A stretch of 64,000 bases of DNA from Nymphaea colorata (taxonomy: Eukaryota > Streptophyta > Magnoliopsida > Nymphaeales > Nymphaeaceae): assembly GCF_008831285.2 (NCBI RefSeq), contig NC_045143.1:13133214-13197213 (forward strand). The letters run 5' to 3'. How positions within the stretch are numbered: position 1 is the stretch's first letter; each line of letters starts with the position of its first letter. The notes beneath the pieces are model-generated. The model was given only the letters and a program-made list of their open reading frames with translations. It was not told where the DNA came from and made no database searches. The translations under genes were made by a program, and so were the position numbers. Below are positions 33,249 to 46,300 of this stretch, piece by piece.

Positions 33249-36200
33249 TGACCATTTCTTACTAAGTGGGTAACTAGATACCTTTAGATAAGCTATGCAT
33301 TGTAGAAGACATAGAAGTGTGTAGAAGTTAGGATAAGCCATGCTGGAACCATAGCAGACAAGAGCTGAGAAGGGGTCATTGCTAATCCTTTGCTTAACTA
33401 ACTTGGTTTCTGCTTTGCATACTTCATGGTGGCCAAAGACATTGTGGCCATTAGGAATGTATAGGAGCACCAAACAACAAAAAATATGTAGAGAAGGAGA
33501 AAAATCTTAACATAAAACAAATTATACAATGTGTTTTAGAAGTTTGAATCACACAAGTTACCATTTTATGATAACTACAATATATACACTTCCAAACATC
33601 GGCACCCCTTTGAAGGGGTTGATTGCATCCAAGATAGTTCCACCTTTTGTTTGCATATCAATCAACAAACAAAATCTACTGTAAGCTCAAATGCCTAGAG
33701 AAATTTCTTTTGTCACTTATATAAAGTCCAGTGAATACTTGCAATGAAGATTGTGGAGAACAAAATGCTCATTATACAGTTCAACTACAAAAGGTTTTCC
33801 ATGCGTTCCAAAATATCTAGATTTATAGGCAACAAGTTTTCCTTTTACAAAATTGATGTTGTCTAAAATTGAAATAATGGAAAACCTAACAATCTTAGTT
33901 GGAAATAATGGTGTTAAATAAGATGCACTTTACTACAAATTATCCAAATCCTTCATCTCCCTAAAAGTAAAATTTGAATTAGGCACAAGTTTTATACAAC
34001 AAGCAAGATAAATGAAGAAAATATTAGAAATGTATATATTGTAGGAGATAGATGAAAAAGAAAAACCTAACTTCTTCAGAACTTAACCAGTATCCCCATT
34101 TTACCCAAATTTTGCAGTGGCAAAGCAAGTTCAATCAACGATAGTTATGGGCTAAAGAACCCTCAAACGTGTTCTAAGGTGCATAACAATCACACGAAAT
34201 GTAGACGTTATTGAAAAAATATCCATCACATAAAAGAGTTCAATAGGTTTCTATTCTTAAAAAACTTGTTCTTAGTAATTGAAAGCAATATCCCTATTGA
34301 TCTGATTGAGTGCACGCTTCTCATCAACCTATTGGGAAAGCTCCTTGTCAAGCCAGTTGAGAAAATCTTCCACCTCCTTCTACTCTACTAAACATTCATT
34401 AAACTACCATCCTTATGAGTGAATTGACAATGTCCCCCTTTGTCTTAACATGTATTTTTTATCTGTAAACCTGCTTCTATGTTAGTACAGTGCAATAATT
34501 ATAGAAATCCAGTTTATATGTTGTAGTATGCAATAATATTGGAATCTACTATGCATATTGCATTTCCATTCATATAAAAGATAATGGCTAAAATCACAAA
34601 AAATTAGAATGCTCTCATACATGTGCATATCATACTAACAAGCAACAAATGCAACAATCCAGCCATTCCAAGTATACAAAAGAAGTACAACTGAACCATA
34701 AACACATCATGACTAATTGATATTAGCATTCTAGAAATCCTGAGATTACCAGAAGATTAGAAGCAAACCTGCAAAAGCATATCCAGAATTTCTTTTCCAC
34801 ATAACGTGCCTTAGAATAAGAATTTGAGCATAGTATGGGCAAATTCTTCATTCTATGCTACTAATTATGACCATCAACTGTATACTAGAAGCTTCCTAAA
34901 GTCAACATCATTTCTAGTCTTTATTATACATCATCTTTCAAACATTATAAGTAACTAAATTGAGTAAATTATATCAAATACATGATCCTAACTTAGATAT
35001 CATGATAAAGTTATCCATGAAACTTCACGATTGAAAGCAGTGTGCAAGTTTGATCTTCTAAACTAGTGATTCATATATATCAAACATATATATTGATAAG
35101 TTGTTTTAAGAAATTCAATAACTCATTTGCATATTGTTTATATAGAAGGTACATTATTTGTGGCCACTAGAAGATACATTATTTGTGGCCACTACTTTTT
35201 GCTATATTCATTAGACCTATGTCACATGGATGTGCCTAAAGGCACCACACCTACATTTATGATGCAAGTGCCTGTGAGCATGTAAATGCATCCTATGTAA
35301 GTTTAACAAGAGTCGTCTACTCTTGACTGCACTCGAAATGACCTTTAATGGTGAATGAAAAATGTTAATAAATAGAGAAAAAGTGTTAAATAAAGCTTCA
35401 CTAACACATCTACTGGCACAATAAAAACATCAGCAAAAATAATGTCACAAAAAGAATACTAATGCAGCAAGCACATGTCAATGAAATTACACAATTGCTG
35501 ATGTGAAAAGCATGCCAGAAATGATCTAAACAAACATCGCAAAAGGTAGTATGTGGTGGTGCATGAGTTCCTTTTAATGGCACAAACATCATGTCAATAA
35601 AGTATGGATTAGCAAAGATGTGCACAATGCGTCACTGGTAGCATCATCACTAATCCCTTTTTGTGTATCATTAAAGTTCTTTCCTTTAGTGATAGCCATC
35701 AATATCAATGATTCTTCTCACCCTACATCTTTGATAAGCCAAAATTCCCTCCAAAGCAAAATTTTGTAGAATTTTACATGTCAAAAGGTTCTTATAGATG
35801 TTAACTTGAGAGTCGGTCAAATCAGTCAGCCTTTGAAAAAACTTGAATGAGCTAAATCCACAAAGAAAACTAAGAAAGCAATTCCTGACATTTAATCAAA
35901 GCTCGTTTTTATACCTACAAATCTCAAATGTGCCATGGAAGATTCTTAAGAAGATTTGCTAGTCATCATTCTTCTGAATCTCTTGGCGTTTAAGATTTTC
36001 ATCTGACTTAGCTACTTCAATGGCTTCCACATTTTCAAGTTCTTTGCTTACAATAAACAATTTTGTTACTACAACAAACATACAATAGCCAAAGACAAGC
36101 CCCATATCCAGTAATCATAAACTAAAACTTTGCCATAAAAGAAACTGAAACACTATAGAAAAACAAACTAGATTGCTTTAACAAAATCTAGTAAATCAGA

Positions 36201-36567
36201 AAAGCCAACTTCAACAACTAAATCTAACTAGAAAATTTCCTTGAAAAAAGGAAGTAGTAAAAGAGATTTCCAAGCAACATCAAGGACATCATTTCTAGAA
36301 ACTTACTCTTGCTAATTCTACCCATTTTTTCATTGTTCACATTAATCTTTAAAGGGAAGGAGACTTTGAGCAATTGATATGTAACATTATATTTGTATTA
36401 TATAGGGATTACATTATAAAAGTACAAAAAATACCACTGCAAACTTGCAACACTAACCCCATCCATAATTTCATATCCCAAATGCATAACACAAGAAAGG
36501 AACTTTTACATGCACATAAAAATTGCCACTAAAAATGCACCTAAAATTAATAAAACCTTTACAGATG
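33249..36567. other. Unassigned intergenic region
   Basis: AT-rich. Besides the CHUP1-like scrap at about 34.3 kb, it holds a 25-bp tandem duplication (TACATTATTTGTGGCCACT) at about 35150-35193. A coding-like minus-strand run (SKELENVEAIEVAKSDENLK) lies near 35995-36060 and I cannot assign it. Confidence 0.35.
34265..34379 (-). pseudogene. Gene scrap resembling the CHUP1-family C-terminal region
   Basis: The minus strand reads KEVEDFLNWLDKELSQ, then TAG (34328-34330), then VDEKRALNQI. This resembles the EVE.F..WLD.ELS.LVDERAVL motif of CHUP1-like proteins (chloroplast positioning / actin-associated family). The stop and the absence of neighbouring exons suggest a relic or captured fragment. 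Identification rests on one short motif. Confidence 0.35.
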
Positions 36568-37608
36568 TGTTAACACTCCAAATTTTTCTATCTCAGTTGA
36601 TGGATACAATTTCAAAATCTTACAAAGAATTTTACAAAACAAGTGTGAAAAACATCAATTTCAAAATCAATTTCGAATCTAAACACAATTTAGGTTCAAA
36701 TCATGAATTTGACTTGTATCACAAATCCCAAGACAATATTACAAGTCCAAATCCTAATCCAGTACTCAAAACTAGATCCAAATTTAGTTTTTGAAGTTCA
36801 AATCCAATTACAATTATCATTTGGGATCCATGTCCAACCTAGAATTTGCATGTGAATTCAAAATCTGAATCTAGATTCAAATTCAAAAAGTAGATCCAAT
36901 TCACGATCCAAAATGATATGTGAGTCCCACATGTGGGCCCCACTTTGTCTACGTGGACAAAGGCTGCCCAAGAGGCCATGCCTCTCCTCTCTTTTCCAAA
37001 AATATCTCATATTAATGAAACCAGAGAACATCAAAATTAAATTCCATGGGGAAAGAGAGAAATTTATATCTCTCTCTCCATTAATTAAAAAGGAACTATC
37101 TAATTATGAAGAGGGGCATAGTTGCAAGGAAGCCACGATCCAGCTATTGAACAAAGATAGACCTTGATTAGATCAAATCTACTTTGACTAAACCTAGTCG
37201 AAATACAATTCGAAACTGAGCACAACTGAAACACAATTAAGTGCTTGCTTAGCTCAAATTCATCAAATTACCTCAAACAAGCTCACAAAATGAGCTTTGA
37301 CTTTGGTCATTTAATCAAATTTGGTAACCAATTCGGATAACTTTGTCCTTTCTATGATCCAATTGAATTTGTAGGACCCAAATTAGGATTTATGAAAGTC
37401 AAATACACATGAATTTTTCAAATGTGCAAATCAATTACGAAGTTAAAATCAATATTTCAATTCACAATTTGATTCAATTAAATCCATCTTCACTTGAATT
37501 GTGGACAAAAATGCCCTTTAAAAGCAAATTTGATAGGATGTTCAAAGTATTTTCAAATTTAATTGAATTGTCAAAAATAAATCACAGTTCAATTACATTT
37601 AGACCTTA
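36568..37608 (+). repeat. Left LTR of Tat element, 3' part deleted
   Basis: Collinear with 41232-42343, with scattered substitutions. It lacks a block of about 85-115 bp present in the right LTR near 41787-41900. It ends inside the LTR at CAATTACATTTAGACCT. Confidence 0.85.
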
Positions 37609-37639
37609 AAGTTAAGGAAGGCCTAGAAGACATACTAAA

Positions 37640-38340
37640 AGTAATGTTCATCCAAGCAATTGACTATGTCGAATGGTTGACAAAAATCGTGGTAGTCCTA
37701 AAGAAGAATGGCAAAATTCAACTCTGCATTGATTTTAGGGATTTGAACAAAGCCACATCAAAAGACGACTTCCAAACATCGATTTATTGGTAGATAGAAC
37801 TGCAGGCCACACTATGGTCTCCCTTATAGATGGATATTCTAGCTACAATCAAATTAAGTTGACCACATAGACCTGCCCAAAACATCATTTACAACCCCAT
37901 GGGGCTCTTTCTGCTATACCCTAATGCCTTTCGGCCTAAAGAACATTGGGGAAACATATCAAAGCGCTATGACAGCTATTTTTCTTGATCAAATGTACCA
38001 AATCATGGATGCATGTATGGATGATTTGCTAATTAAGTCAAAGACTAGAGAGAATCACATCAGCATTCTTTCTCAAGTCTTTGACTAACTTCTATAATAT
38101 AAGCTCAAACTAAATCCACAAAAGTATGCGTTCGATCTGGAATATGGTAAACTTTTAGGATTTGTGATCAGCAAGAGAATCAAAATGCATCCCTCCAAAG
38201 CAAAAGCAATCATTGAGATGCCACCACCAACGAGTCTGAAAGAGTTACGCAGTTTGCAAGGCAAAATTCAGTCAATTAGAAGGTTTATATTTAATCTTGT
38301 CATGAGATGTGAACCCTTCAATCATTTATTATAAAAGGGA
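37640..38340 (+). pseudogene. Reverse transcriptase of Tat element
   Basis: The reading begins IDYVEWLTKIVVVLKKNGKI, then LCIDFRDLNKATSKDDF, then frameshifted MPFGLKN-like and RYDSYF-like parts. ACMDDLLIKSKTREN at about 38008-38052 holds the catalytic box, here CMDD instead of the usual YVDD. KLNPQKYAFDLEYGKLLGFVIS and PSKAKAIIEMPPPTSLKELRSLQGK follow. Stops interrupt at several places. Confidence 0.85.
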
Positions 38341-38409
38341 GTCAAGTTTGAAAGGGACATAAATGTCAGTTCTTATTTGAAAAATCAAGAAATATCTCCT
38401 TTGCCTGTC

Positions 38410-38900
38410 AATTTTGAAACCTCTAATTTTGAGAAAACCCCTACTTCTTTACATCATAGTCAACAATTCAGTCACAGTCAACTATTCAACATGTGGTAGA
38501 TTTTTGGCACAATATGAAAAAAAATACCGAATAGAGCATGCTATCTATTACATCAGTAAAACATTTGTGCAGTATAAAAAAAATTACTTGCACATGAAAA
38601 AGGTTTGTTTAACCTTGGTATGGATGTGTCAAAAATTAAGGCACTACCTACTGTCATACGATGTTAAAATTTTATCCAAGCTCAATCCACTTGTCATACG
38701 ATGTTAAAATTTTATCCAAGCTCAATCCACTCAAATACATTCTCAAACAACCATTTCTAAATGGGAGGATAGCAAAGAGGCAAGTTCTGTTAATCCATTA
38801 TGATTTGGAATATATGTCACAAAAATCAATCAATGGTCAAACCATTACAAATCAATTGACAGACTTTCCTCTATCTGAAAAAATCAAAACAAATGATGAT
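38410..38900 (+). pseudogene. First RNase H of Tat element
   Basis: PLLLYIIVNNSVTV, AIYYISKTFVQYKKNYLHMKK and KLRHYLLSYDVKILSKLNP are the retroviral-type RNase H and connection sequence. PFLNGRIAKRQVLLIHYDLEY and LTDFPL follow. A 40-bp tandem duplication (38652-38691 and 38692-38731) breaks the frame here. Confidence 0.82.
38652..38731 (+). repeat. 40-bp perfect tandem duplication inside Tat RNase H
   Basis: TGTCATACGATGTTAAAATT begins both copies at 38652 and 38692. The length is not a multiple of three, so it shifts the frame. The copies look identical, suggesting a late event. Confidence 0.9.
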
Positions 38901-38939
38901 TTTTCAGATGAGGAAATCCTAATGATCGAACCAGAGCAG

Positions 38940-39130
38940 ATGTGGGAGATGCACTTCAATGAACGAGAGCATTGAGATATTTTTTTTGTTACACTGGAGA
39001 ATGAAATGATTCCTTACTCCCTCAAATTAAATTTCTCCTGCACGCATAACATGGCATAATATGAGGCCTTAATGCAAATAATCAAAATGCTTCTCAATTT
39101 TAAAGTGCAAAGAGTTCAAATATTTACAGG
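38940..39130 (+). pseudogene. Second (archaeal-type) RNase H of Tat element
   Basis: MHFNEREH precedes TLENEMIPYSLKLNFSC and THNMA-stop-YEALMQIIKMLL. The order matches the aRNH of Tat/Ogre elements (IPYS..L...C.NN.AEYEAL). A stop replaces the Glu of AEYEAL. Confidence 0.75.
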
Positions 39131-40178
39131 GTATCTATGGGGGACATATAGGGTATCAAACTCTCGTCAAACAAATAGTGAGAGAAGGGTACTATTGACC
39201 CACAATACAGAAAGACTGTCACCAATTTGTCAAAAAGTGCATCAAATGTCAATTGCATGCACCATCAATTCATGCTCCAGCAGCATACCTTCATTTGGTT
39301 AACTCAACTTGGTCATTTTCAATATGAGCCTTTGATGTGGTCAGCCCAATCAATCTACCTACCTCAAATGGACACAAGTATTTTTCTTGCAGTTACAAAT
39401 TATTTCACCAAATGGGTAGAGACAATCACCTTAAAAAAAATTGAAGGATGACATGTTGTGTCCTTCATTCATAAAAACCTTTTGTGTAGGTTTAGCATCT
39501 CACATGTTATTGTTTCATACAATGGCAGTAATTTCAAAAATGAAAAAATTTGCAACTTCTCTCACAAATACAAAATACAAAGTCATTTTTCTGCCCCATA
39601 TTACTCTTAGGGTAACGGTCAAGCATAGGCAACTATCAAAATTTTGATTTGTGTTTTAGAAAGGACTGTCAAAACAGGATGGTATTGGCATGAGAAAATG
39701 CACAATGCACTTTGGGCGAATCAAACCACAATTCGAACACCCACCAATGCTACACCAGTAGAGTCGGTGTATAGAATGGATATTGTCCTTCCATTATATA
39801 TACAAAAACCAGCATTGAAGTTTGCTGCTCTCATTGAACTTTCAACTGGCAAGTATCAACAAAAGAGACTTGCTCAATTAGACATTTTGGACGAGAAAAG
39901 GCTACAAGCAGAAGAACATGCTGAAGTCTATTGCGAGAGAGTCGCTTGACATTTTGCCAAATCGGTCATTGAAAGAAAATTTCAGGTAAATGACATTGTC
40001 TTAAGATCAGTGGTTCTACTCAGGAGTAGACTCAAAGGAAAATAGGTGCCAAACTAGGAAGGACCATATGTCATCAAGGAGGTTCTACATCTCAATTCTT
40101 ATCGGCTAATTGATGTCGACGGGGTCGAAATCTCCGATCCAGTTAATGCTTTGCATCTCAGGAAATTCTATACTTGAA
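39130..40178 (+). pseudogene. Integrase of Tat element
   Basis: Zinc-finger remnants (CQKVHQMSIACT region), TNYFTKWVETITLKKIEG, and SYNGSNFKN at about 39515 where DNG is expected (catalytic Asp replaced by Tyr). WHEKMHNALWANQTTIRTPTNATP, then EGPYVIKEVLHLNSYRLIDVDG and LHLRKFY end the polyprotein near 40178. Stops and frameshifts are frequent. Confidence 0.82.
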
Positions 40179-41231
40179 TTTGCAATTCAAAAATTTCAAA
40201 AGAATTGTTAAGCACCTTTCTTGTAAATTTTCAAACCAACTAAGGGGCATCGTATCTCTTAAAGGGAACTTCAAAGATTGATTTTGCAAAAGAATTCAAA
40301 ATGCATTCTTTAATCAAAATTTTCTAAATTCAGCTCATGTCGCTTGTAGGAAAGCAATCGCAAGGGCATTGGCTTGAACCATGCAAGAAATTTCAATGGA
40401 ATTGAGGGAACAATGTTTAGGAATTAATGTTGGTCCCCACAATTGAGCACTTGTAAAGGTCTAACATGAGATGCCATGAGAAAAACCCTTGTGACATAAA
40501 AGACTTTGGCAAGATGCAAGAAAAGTTATCAAACAAAATGAGTTGAGCAATGAACTTAGAGTGGACGTAGTTGTTCCTCTGGTTCAAAACTCAGCAATAG
40601 TGGTTGGGCATATGACTTGTGCTTACATCGTGAAGCTTAAAAGCAATCTATAAACATTTTGCTCATATCAAGCCTTTAGAATTCGAGTAAGTCCGAGGGG
40701 TATTTTACACCTAGTACCCTAAGGCTAACTGGTCTGGAAGTTACCAGCCTAAAGCTCACTACAAGGGTTTAGAAAGCCCGATAAGTTTGATATTGCACAA
40801 AGTAAATTACACAAAACCACCAAAATGGTGGAAGGCTATAGTGGCTCCTAGGGTGGTGAGGAATTTCCCCCAATAGTAAGGATGACATCAAAGAAAAATC
40901 AAATTTCAAGACCAAAAGCCAAAAAAGGCAAAAGCAAAGCAAAACATTTGTCCAGGGGCAAAAGGCATGAAGGGCTAAGTTCTCCAAGCGTCGAGTGTAA
41001 ACACTCGTACAAATGCAAAATTTTTCAATCAACATAAAATCCTCTATAGAGTTTCTTATGAAATGGAGGAAAATCTTCTTATTTCAAGTCTTTACTTAGC
41101 ATTTCCTCTCAAGCAAGGATGGCTCGACTTCATTTGGAAAACAAATTTTCAAACAATTTATAAAAAATTTGGCGTGTAATTTTTGCTGCTAAGCAAAGTC
41201 TTCAACTTGCTTAACAACAAAGAGGGGCATT
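40179..41231 (+). other. Tat element 3' untranslated spacer
   Basis: Non-coding stretch between the integrase end and the right LTR, with AGAGGGGCAT at 41221-41230 just before the LTR start. Long spacers of this kind are usual for the Tat lineage. Confidence 0.6.
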
Positions 41232-42343
41232 TGTTAACACCCCAAATTTTTTCATCTCAGTTAATGGATATGATTTCAAAATCTTACAAGAGAATTTCAC
41301 AACACAATTTTGAAAAGCTTCAATTTCAAAGTCAATTTCAAACCTAAACACAATCATGAATTGGCTCATAGCACAAATCCCAAGACATTATTACGATTCC
41401 AAATCCTAATCCAGCACTCAAAATTGGATCCAAATTAGGTTTTTTGAAATTCAAATCCAAATAAAATTGTCATTTGGGATCCATGTCCAACTTGGAATCT
41501 AGATGTGCATTCAAAATCCAAATCTAGATTCAAATTCAAAAACTGGATCCAATTCAAAATCCAAAATGGTGTGTGAGACCCACATGTGGACCCCACTTTG
41601 TCTGCGTGGGCAAAGGCCATTCAAGAGGGCACACCCTCTCTCTTTTTCAAAAATACCTCATTTTTAATGAAACTAGATATTATCAAAATTAAATTTTGTG
41701 GAAAAAGAGAGAAATTTATATATCTCTTTTTCTATTAATTAAAAAGAAACCATCTAATTATGAAAAAGGGGCTTAGTTCCAAGGAAGCCATGATAGCTTC
41801 ACCTAACCTACTTAAACTAAGTAGGTTTGACCTGGGTGCACCCAAATGTGGCTCCAAATTCAATTGAGCTTAGTCAACATGAGCATAACCCAGTCAAAGA
41901 TAGACCTTGACTGAATCAAATCTACTTTGACTGAACCTAGTCAAAGTACAATTCAAATTTGAGCACAATTGAAACACAATTAAGTTCTTGCTAAGCTCAA
42001 ATTCATCAAATTACCTCAATCAAGCTCACAAAATAAGTTTTGACTTTGGTCATTTAGTCAAATTTGACCCAATTCGAACAACTTTGTCCTTTCTTGAATT
42101 CGTAGAGCCCAAATTAAGATTCTATGAAAATTAAATACAAATCTGAATTTTTCAAATGCACAAATCAATTACCAATTGGAAATGAATATTTCAAATCAAA
42201 ATTTGATTCAATTAAATCCATGTTTAGTTGAATTATGAACAAAAATGCCCTTTAAAATCAAATTTGATAGGATGTTCAAAGTATTTTTCAAATTTAACTG
42301 AATTGTCAAAAATAAATTCACAATTCAATAACATTTAGACCTC
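41232..42343 (+). repeat. Right LTR of Tat element, paired part
   Basis: Paired with the left LTR. It continues rightwards to an uncertain end. Beyond the paired part are an (AAT)n run at about 42380-42402, a GGTGGCAGCAACC segment near 42656 and a TATA-like CCATATAAACC at about 42825-42834. This fits LTR promoter architecture. Confidence 0.82.
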
Positions 42344-43300
42344 AGTCACTAGGTTTGAACCTAACAGGTCGATTTCAAAATAATAATAATAATAATAATA
42401 AAACTCGAGTCAAGGGTATTTTTGTCTAGATTTTCGGTCAAACTAGGACTTGCTAGGTCTGAACCATGGTTGGCCAGACCTAGCCAAGCACACCCAGCTC
42501 GTGTGTGTGGGCTAGGTGTGATTGGTTGGAATCAATTAAAGAGAATTAAAAGCTTATTTAATCGCTCTTTTCAAATCATCAATCCATGTGTCATGGATTT
42601 GACCAATGAGAAATCAAGTTTCTCTTAGCCATTGGCTGAATCAGAGGCTGGCTGAGGTGGCAGCAACCTCAGCCCATTCTCTAAAATTTTAAATGAATTT
42701 TAATTTTAGCTTGGCACCAATCCTATCATACCTGCTAAAAGAGGGGCAAATTCCCCAAGCCTTGGGCAAGTTCCAAGGGGAGTTGAGGAGGTAGGTGCAG
42801 CCACTTCTTCATTCAATTTCATCTCCATATAAACCCACCTTGGGAGCCAAAGTGGAGGACCGATTTTTTTGTCTCTCTCTTCTCATTAGTTGCAGCCAAG
42901 AGGAAGAAAGAAGAAGTATCCAACAAGAGGAGAGGCTGCCATCGTCCAAGCTCTCTCCCTCTCTCTTCCATTCCTTGCTTCTAGATTTGCGAATCTAGGG
43001 TACTTCATTGGGCTCTTGCTTAGGATTTCTATTACAAAGAAAAGTCTCTCCATCTCTACAATTTCCAGTAAGAAAAATCTATTCTCCTAGCTTTGCTAAG
43101 CTTGAATCCAAACTTGGATTCTTGCTTAGGATTGCTTGACTTAGAGAACAAGCAAGGAGAACCCTCCAGCACCAAGGCCGACCTCAAGGTAGTCAATTCT
43201 AGCTTATTTTTCATATATTTGTGCTTCTTTCTATTTAATTTCAAGTTTAATATCTATGGGAGGGTTTTATTTTCATTCTTATTTATAGCTGGGAATGATG
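42344..43300 (+). promoter_or_regulatory. Probable remainder of the right Tat LTR, including promoter-like part
   Basis: It follows the LTR without a break and contains an (AAT)n run, the CCATATAAACC TATA-like box, then a CT-rich stretch (CTCTCTTCTCATTAG) resembling an LTR transcript leader. No partner copy remains in the window because the left LTR is truncated, so the end cannot be mapped. Confidence 0.4.
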
Positions 43301-46300
43301 TCCAGCTAGGGAGAACTACAATCAATGTACATTAATGCATGATGCATGCATGAACTAATTTTTCTAGAAAGGGAACCCATGAATCAAGTTTTAAAAAAAG
43401 GTCCCAAGGCCACGTCCCTTTCAAAATAGTTATTCTAAACCATTTTTAGCTTCCTATCATGAGTGAATCCCACGGTGAGAGAGTGACTTATATTTGTTGC
43501 AATATATATATATATATTTTAAATGCCTATTAGGGACTAATACATTCTCATAAATGTGATCCACCATTGCATTGCAAATCATAGACAAACAAGTTGAGTA
43601 ATCTCTTTTTTTTTTTCATTTTATGCCATTTTGATTCATGCATTCTTGATTTAGCGGATTCAGGGTGGTAAAGAAGATTAGAAACTAGTTTTCAATCTTT
43701 TTATGTAAAAGAACCCAACTTTGGATCATCATGGTTCATAAGCTAAGTGGTCCATTGTCAGATATCTGATTTTTGAGAGGCAAATATGCATGTATAACCT
43801 CTTCTTTAAAATCAATTTTCTCTTTTAAAATTAGGTTGGAACACATTTGCAAACCGAATTTAAAGAAAGAGAACTTCATTTTGATCTGTGTAGTTCAAAA
43901 CTACAAGATCACTAAATACTATTTGATTTTAAAAACTTTATCAATTCTATAATACATGCAAGAAATACATATAAATTGCTAAGATCAACTATGTTTTTGT
44001 AAAATTTATCTTAAAATTCTAAAGTTTAAGCTCTTGAAATGTTAATTTCCAGCCACAAAGTGGTTATCTTTCATAGAACTAGAGAAAGTTCTAATCTCAT
44101 TTAAACCGGCACCCTAAGATTATTTTAGGATTCGTTGGTTTCATTTCATGTATTTCTAGATCTTGCATGGGATTAATTAATATCCCAAAATGCTCCAAAA
44201 TCATATTCAAATTTCAATCTAAATCTCTCCTAAAAGAGAATGTTAAACATGCTGAAATCATCCAAGAAATTAATAAATCTTTTAGCATAAAATATGAAAT
44301 CTAACTTGACTTTAGAAAAAAAAAAGTTTTCAAAAACATCATGTCATGACCCGTGTATATCTAACACTGATGGGAACATGCTCTCAAGAGAAACATTCCC
44401 CTTGCTGATTCAGATGTTTAACTCATGAAATTTAATGATTTGTCATCATTCTCTAAGAAACAAGCTTTCTTAGAATCAACATTTCTGATTTTCAGCCATT
44501 TAAATTAGTATAAAATTTGATTTTATGGCTATTTTGAGACAAAAGTAGATCTCATTCATGTTTGTCATATATTTTGAAGATTGATTTTAACTTTATTTAC
44601 ATGATTTTCCATTATTTTGAGATTTCAATTCAAGCCTCAAGCTTGTGGACTTCATAGCTAACTCTTATTCTTAATGAAATGTTAGGCATACATAGCAAAA
44701 GACCTATATTCTAATTAAAAATCCATCTTTGTGTGTATGGATTACAGGATGCATGTTTATATTGAATGAATGTTGAGAGATTATGAGAGAGAAAAATGAA
44801 TGTCTCATATAGTTTCTTTTCTTCTTTCATGCATTTACATTCACTAAAATCAATTGCATCATATGCACCTTCCCTAAAAAATTAAGTGATCATATTTCAA
44901 GTTGTGACCAAGTCATATTGCAACAAGAAATTCGGAATCTCACTTAGTTTCGAAAGAAAACACAAATATCATCATATCTTAATTCTATCAAAATATTTTT
45001 TAAAACAATATGTTTTCTAGCATTTTATAATCTTCATCAAAAGAATGAGTTTTACTTGCTCCCAACTCTTCTCTAAAAAGAGAATTCATTTGAAAATTAA
45101 GTTCATATTCCTTAAACATAATCACATGATTTGGCAAAAAGAGAATTCAAAATTATTCATTTGCTAAGAAAGTTTAACACTTTGTCAAAATTTGGTCCTT
45201 TTAATAAATCAACTTAGCTATGTTTCTTAAAAATTTGATTGCAAGTTGATCTCAATTTCAATCCAAAATCATGAGATGATCTTGAGTTCACAAAAAGAAA
45301 CTAAATCTCAATCACCAAGAGTAGGTCCACAACACACTTCATAACCAAATCTCTAATAGACCTAAACAACATAAAAACAAAACTAGTATAAACTCTAGCA
45401 ACAATAACTGGATAAAAAGAATAAAATTAAGCTCATGAACATGCATAGAAGCCTAACACATAAATAACTACTGCTAAAAGACTACACCATGAATCTAACC
45501 TCTAGATAGACTTTATAAAATAGAGATTTTGAAGGTCAAAATGTGTTCAAATGTAATGAAATTAAGTTCTTTGAAAAAAAGATATATGTAAGACACTTGT
45601 CCTTTTCACATCAGTGAAGAATTCCACCAAAAAACTCAAGATATGGCTATTTAAAGCATTGTTAAAATTCTGTTTTGCATATTTCTGAAATCACTATTTT
45701 TGAAAATTATATCTTAAAAAATCAAGTAAAACCCAGAAAAGATTATCTTCAAGTTCATTTGAAATTTGGTCTACAGACAAGCAACATGTAGACAGAAGCC
45801 ATGGAAAAAGTTGGGCTTACAAAGCATTAAAATTCACATAAAGTGACCTATATTCTATTCTGAATTTATGTACGTAAATCTTAAAACAAACTAGATTCAC
45901 AGTGACTCAACTGCTAACCAGATTTCAAAACACTTGATTGAAGTCCTATATCTATATTGAGCCAAACAATATAAAGACTACATCTATGTTGAGTTTGAAA
46001 ATTGAAAACAAATAAACTAATGTCATCCTAGCTAGGTTAGTTTACTAGAAAACAACTAGAGCAATTAACTTCAGTCACACATATAAACAATATATTTAGA
46101 TATTATAAAGGCATGTATATGCTTGAGATAATCATACTATCATGCTGGATTAGTAATAAATAAATAAACTTAATTTGAAATTGAAATCAGAAACAACTAG
46201 ATGTTAAAGAATAACCTATTTAAATGAAAATTCTCGACTTTTACTTGATAATTGTGTCTCACACTCATTACAAACTAATCTCTAACATGACTCTAATATA

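Larger units (their letters stand above)
36568..42343 (+). mobile_element. Gypsy Tat-lineage retrotransposon with 5' deletion
   Basis: A plus-strand Gypsy element. LTR sequence at 36568-37608 pairs with 41232-42343, both starting TGTTAACAC. The left LTR homology stops at about 37608 and runs directly into pol, so the rest of the left LTR, the primer-binding site, gag and protease are missing. Pol retains RT, a first RNase H, a second archaeal-type RNase H and integrase. That dual RNase H is the hallmark of the Tat/Ogre lineage. A purine tract (AAAGAGGGGC) lies just before the right LTR. Many stops and frameshifts are present. The right LTR continues beyond 42343, so the real 3' end of the element lies further right. 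Confidence 0.85.
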
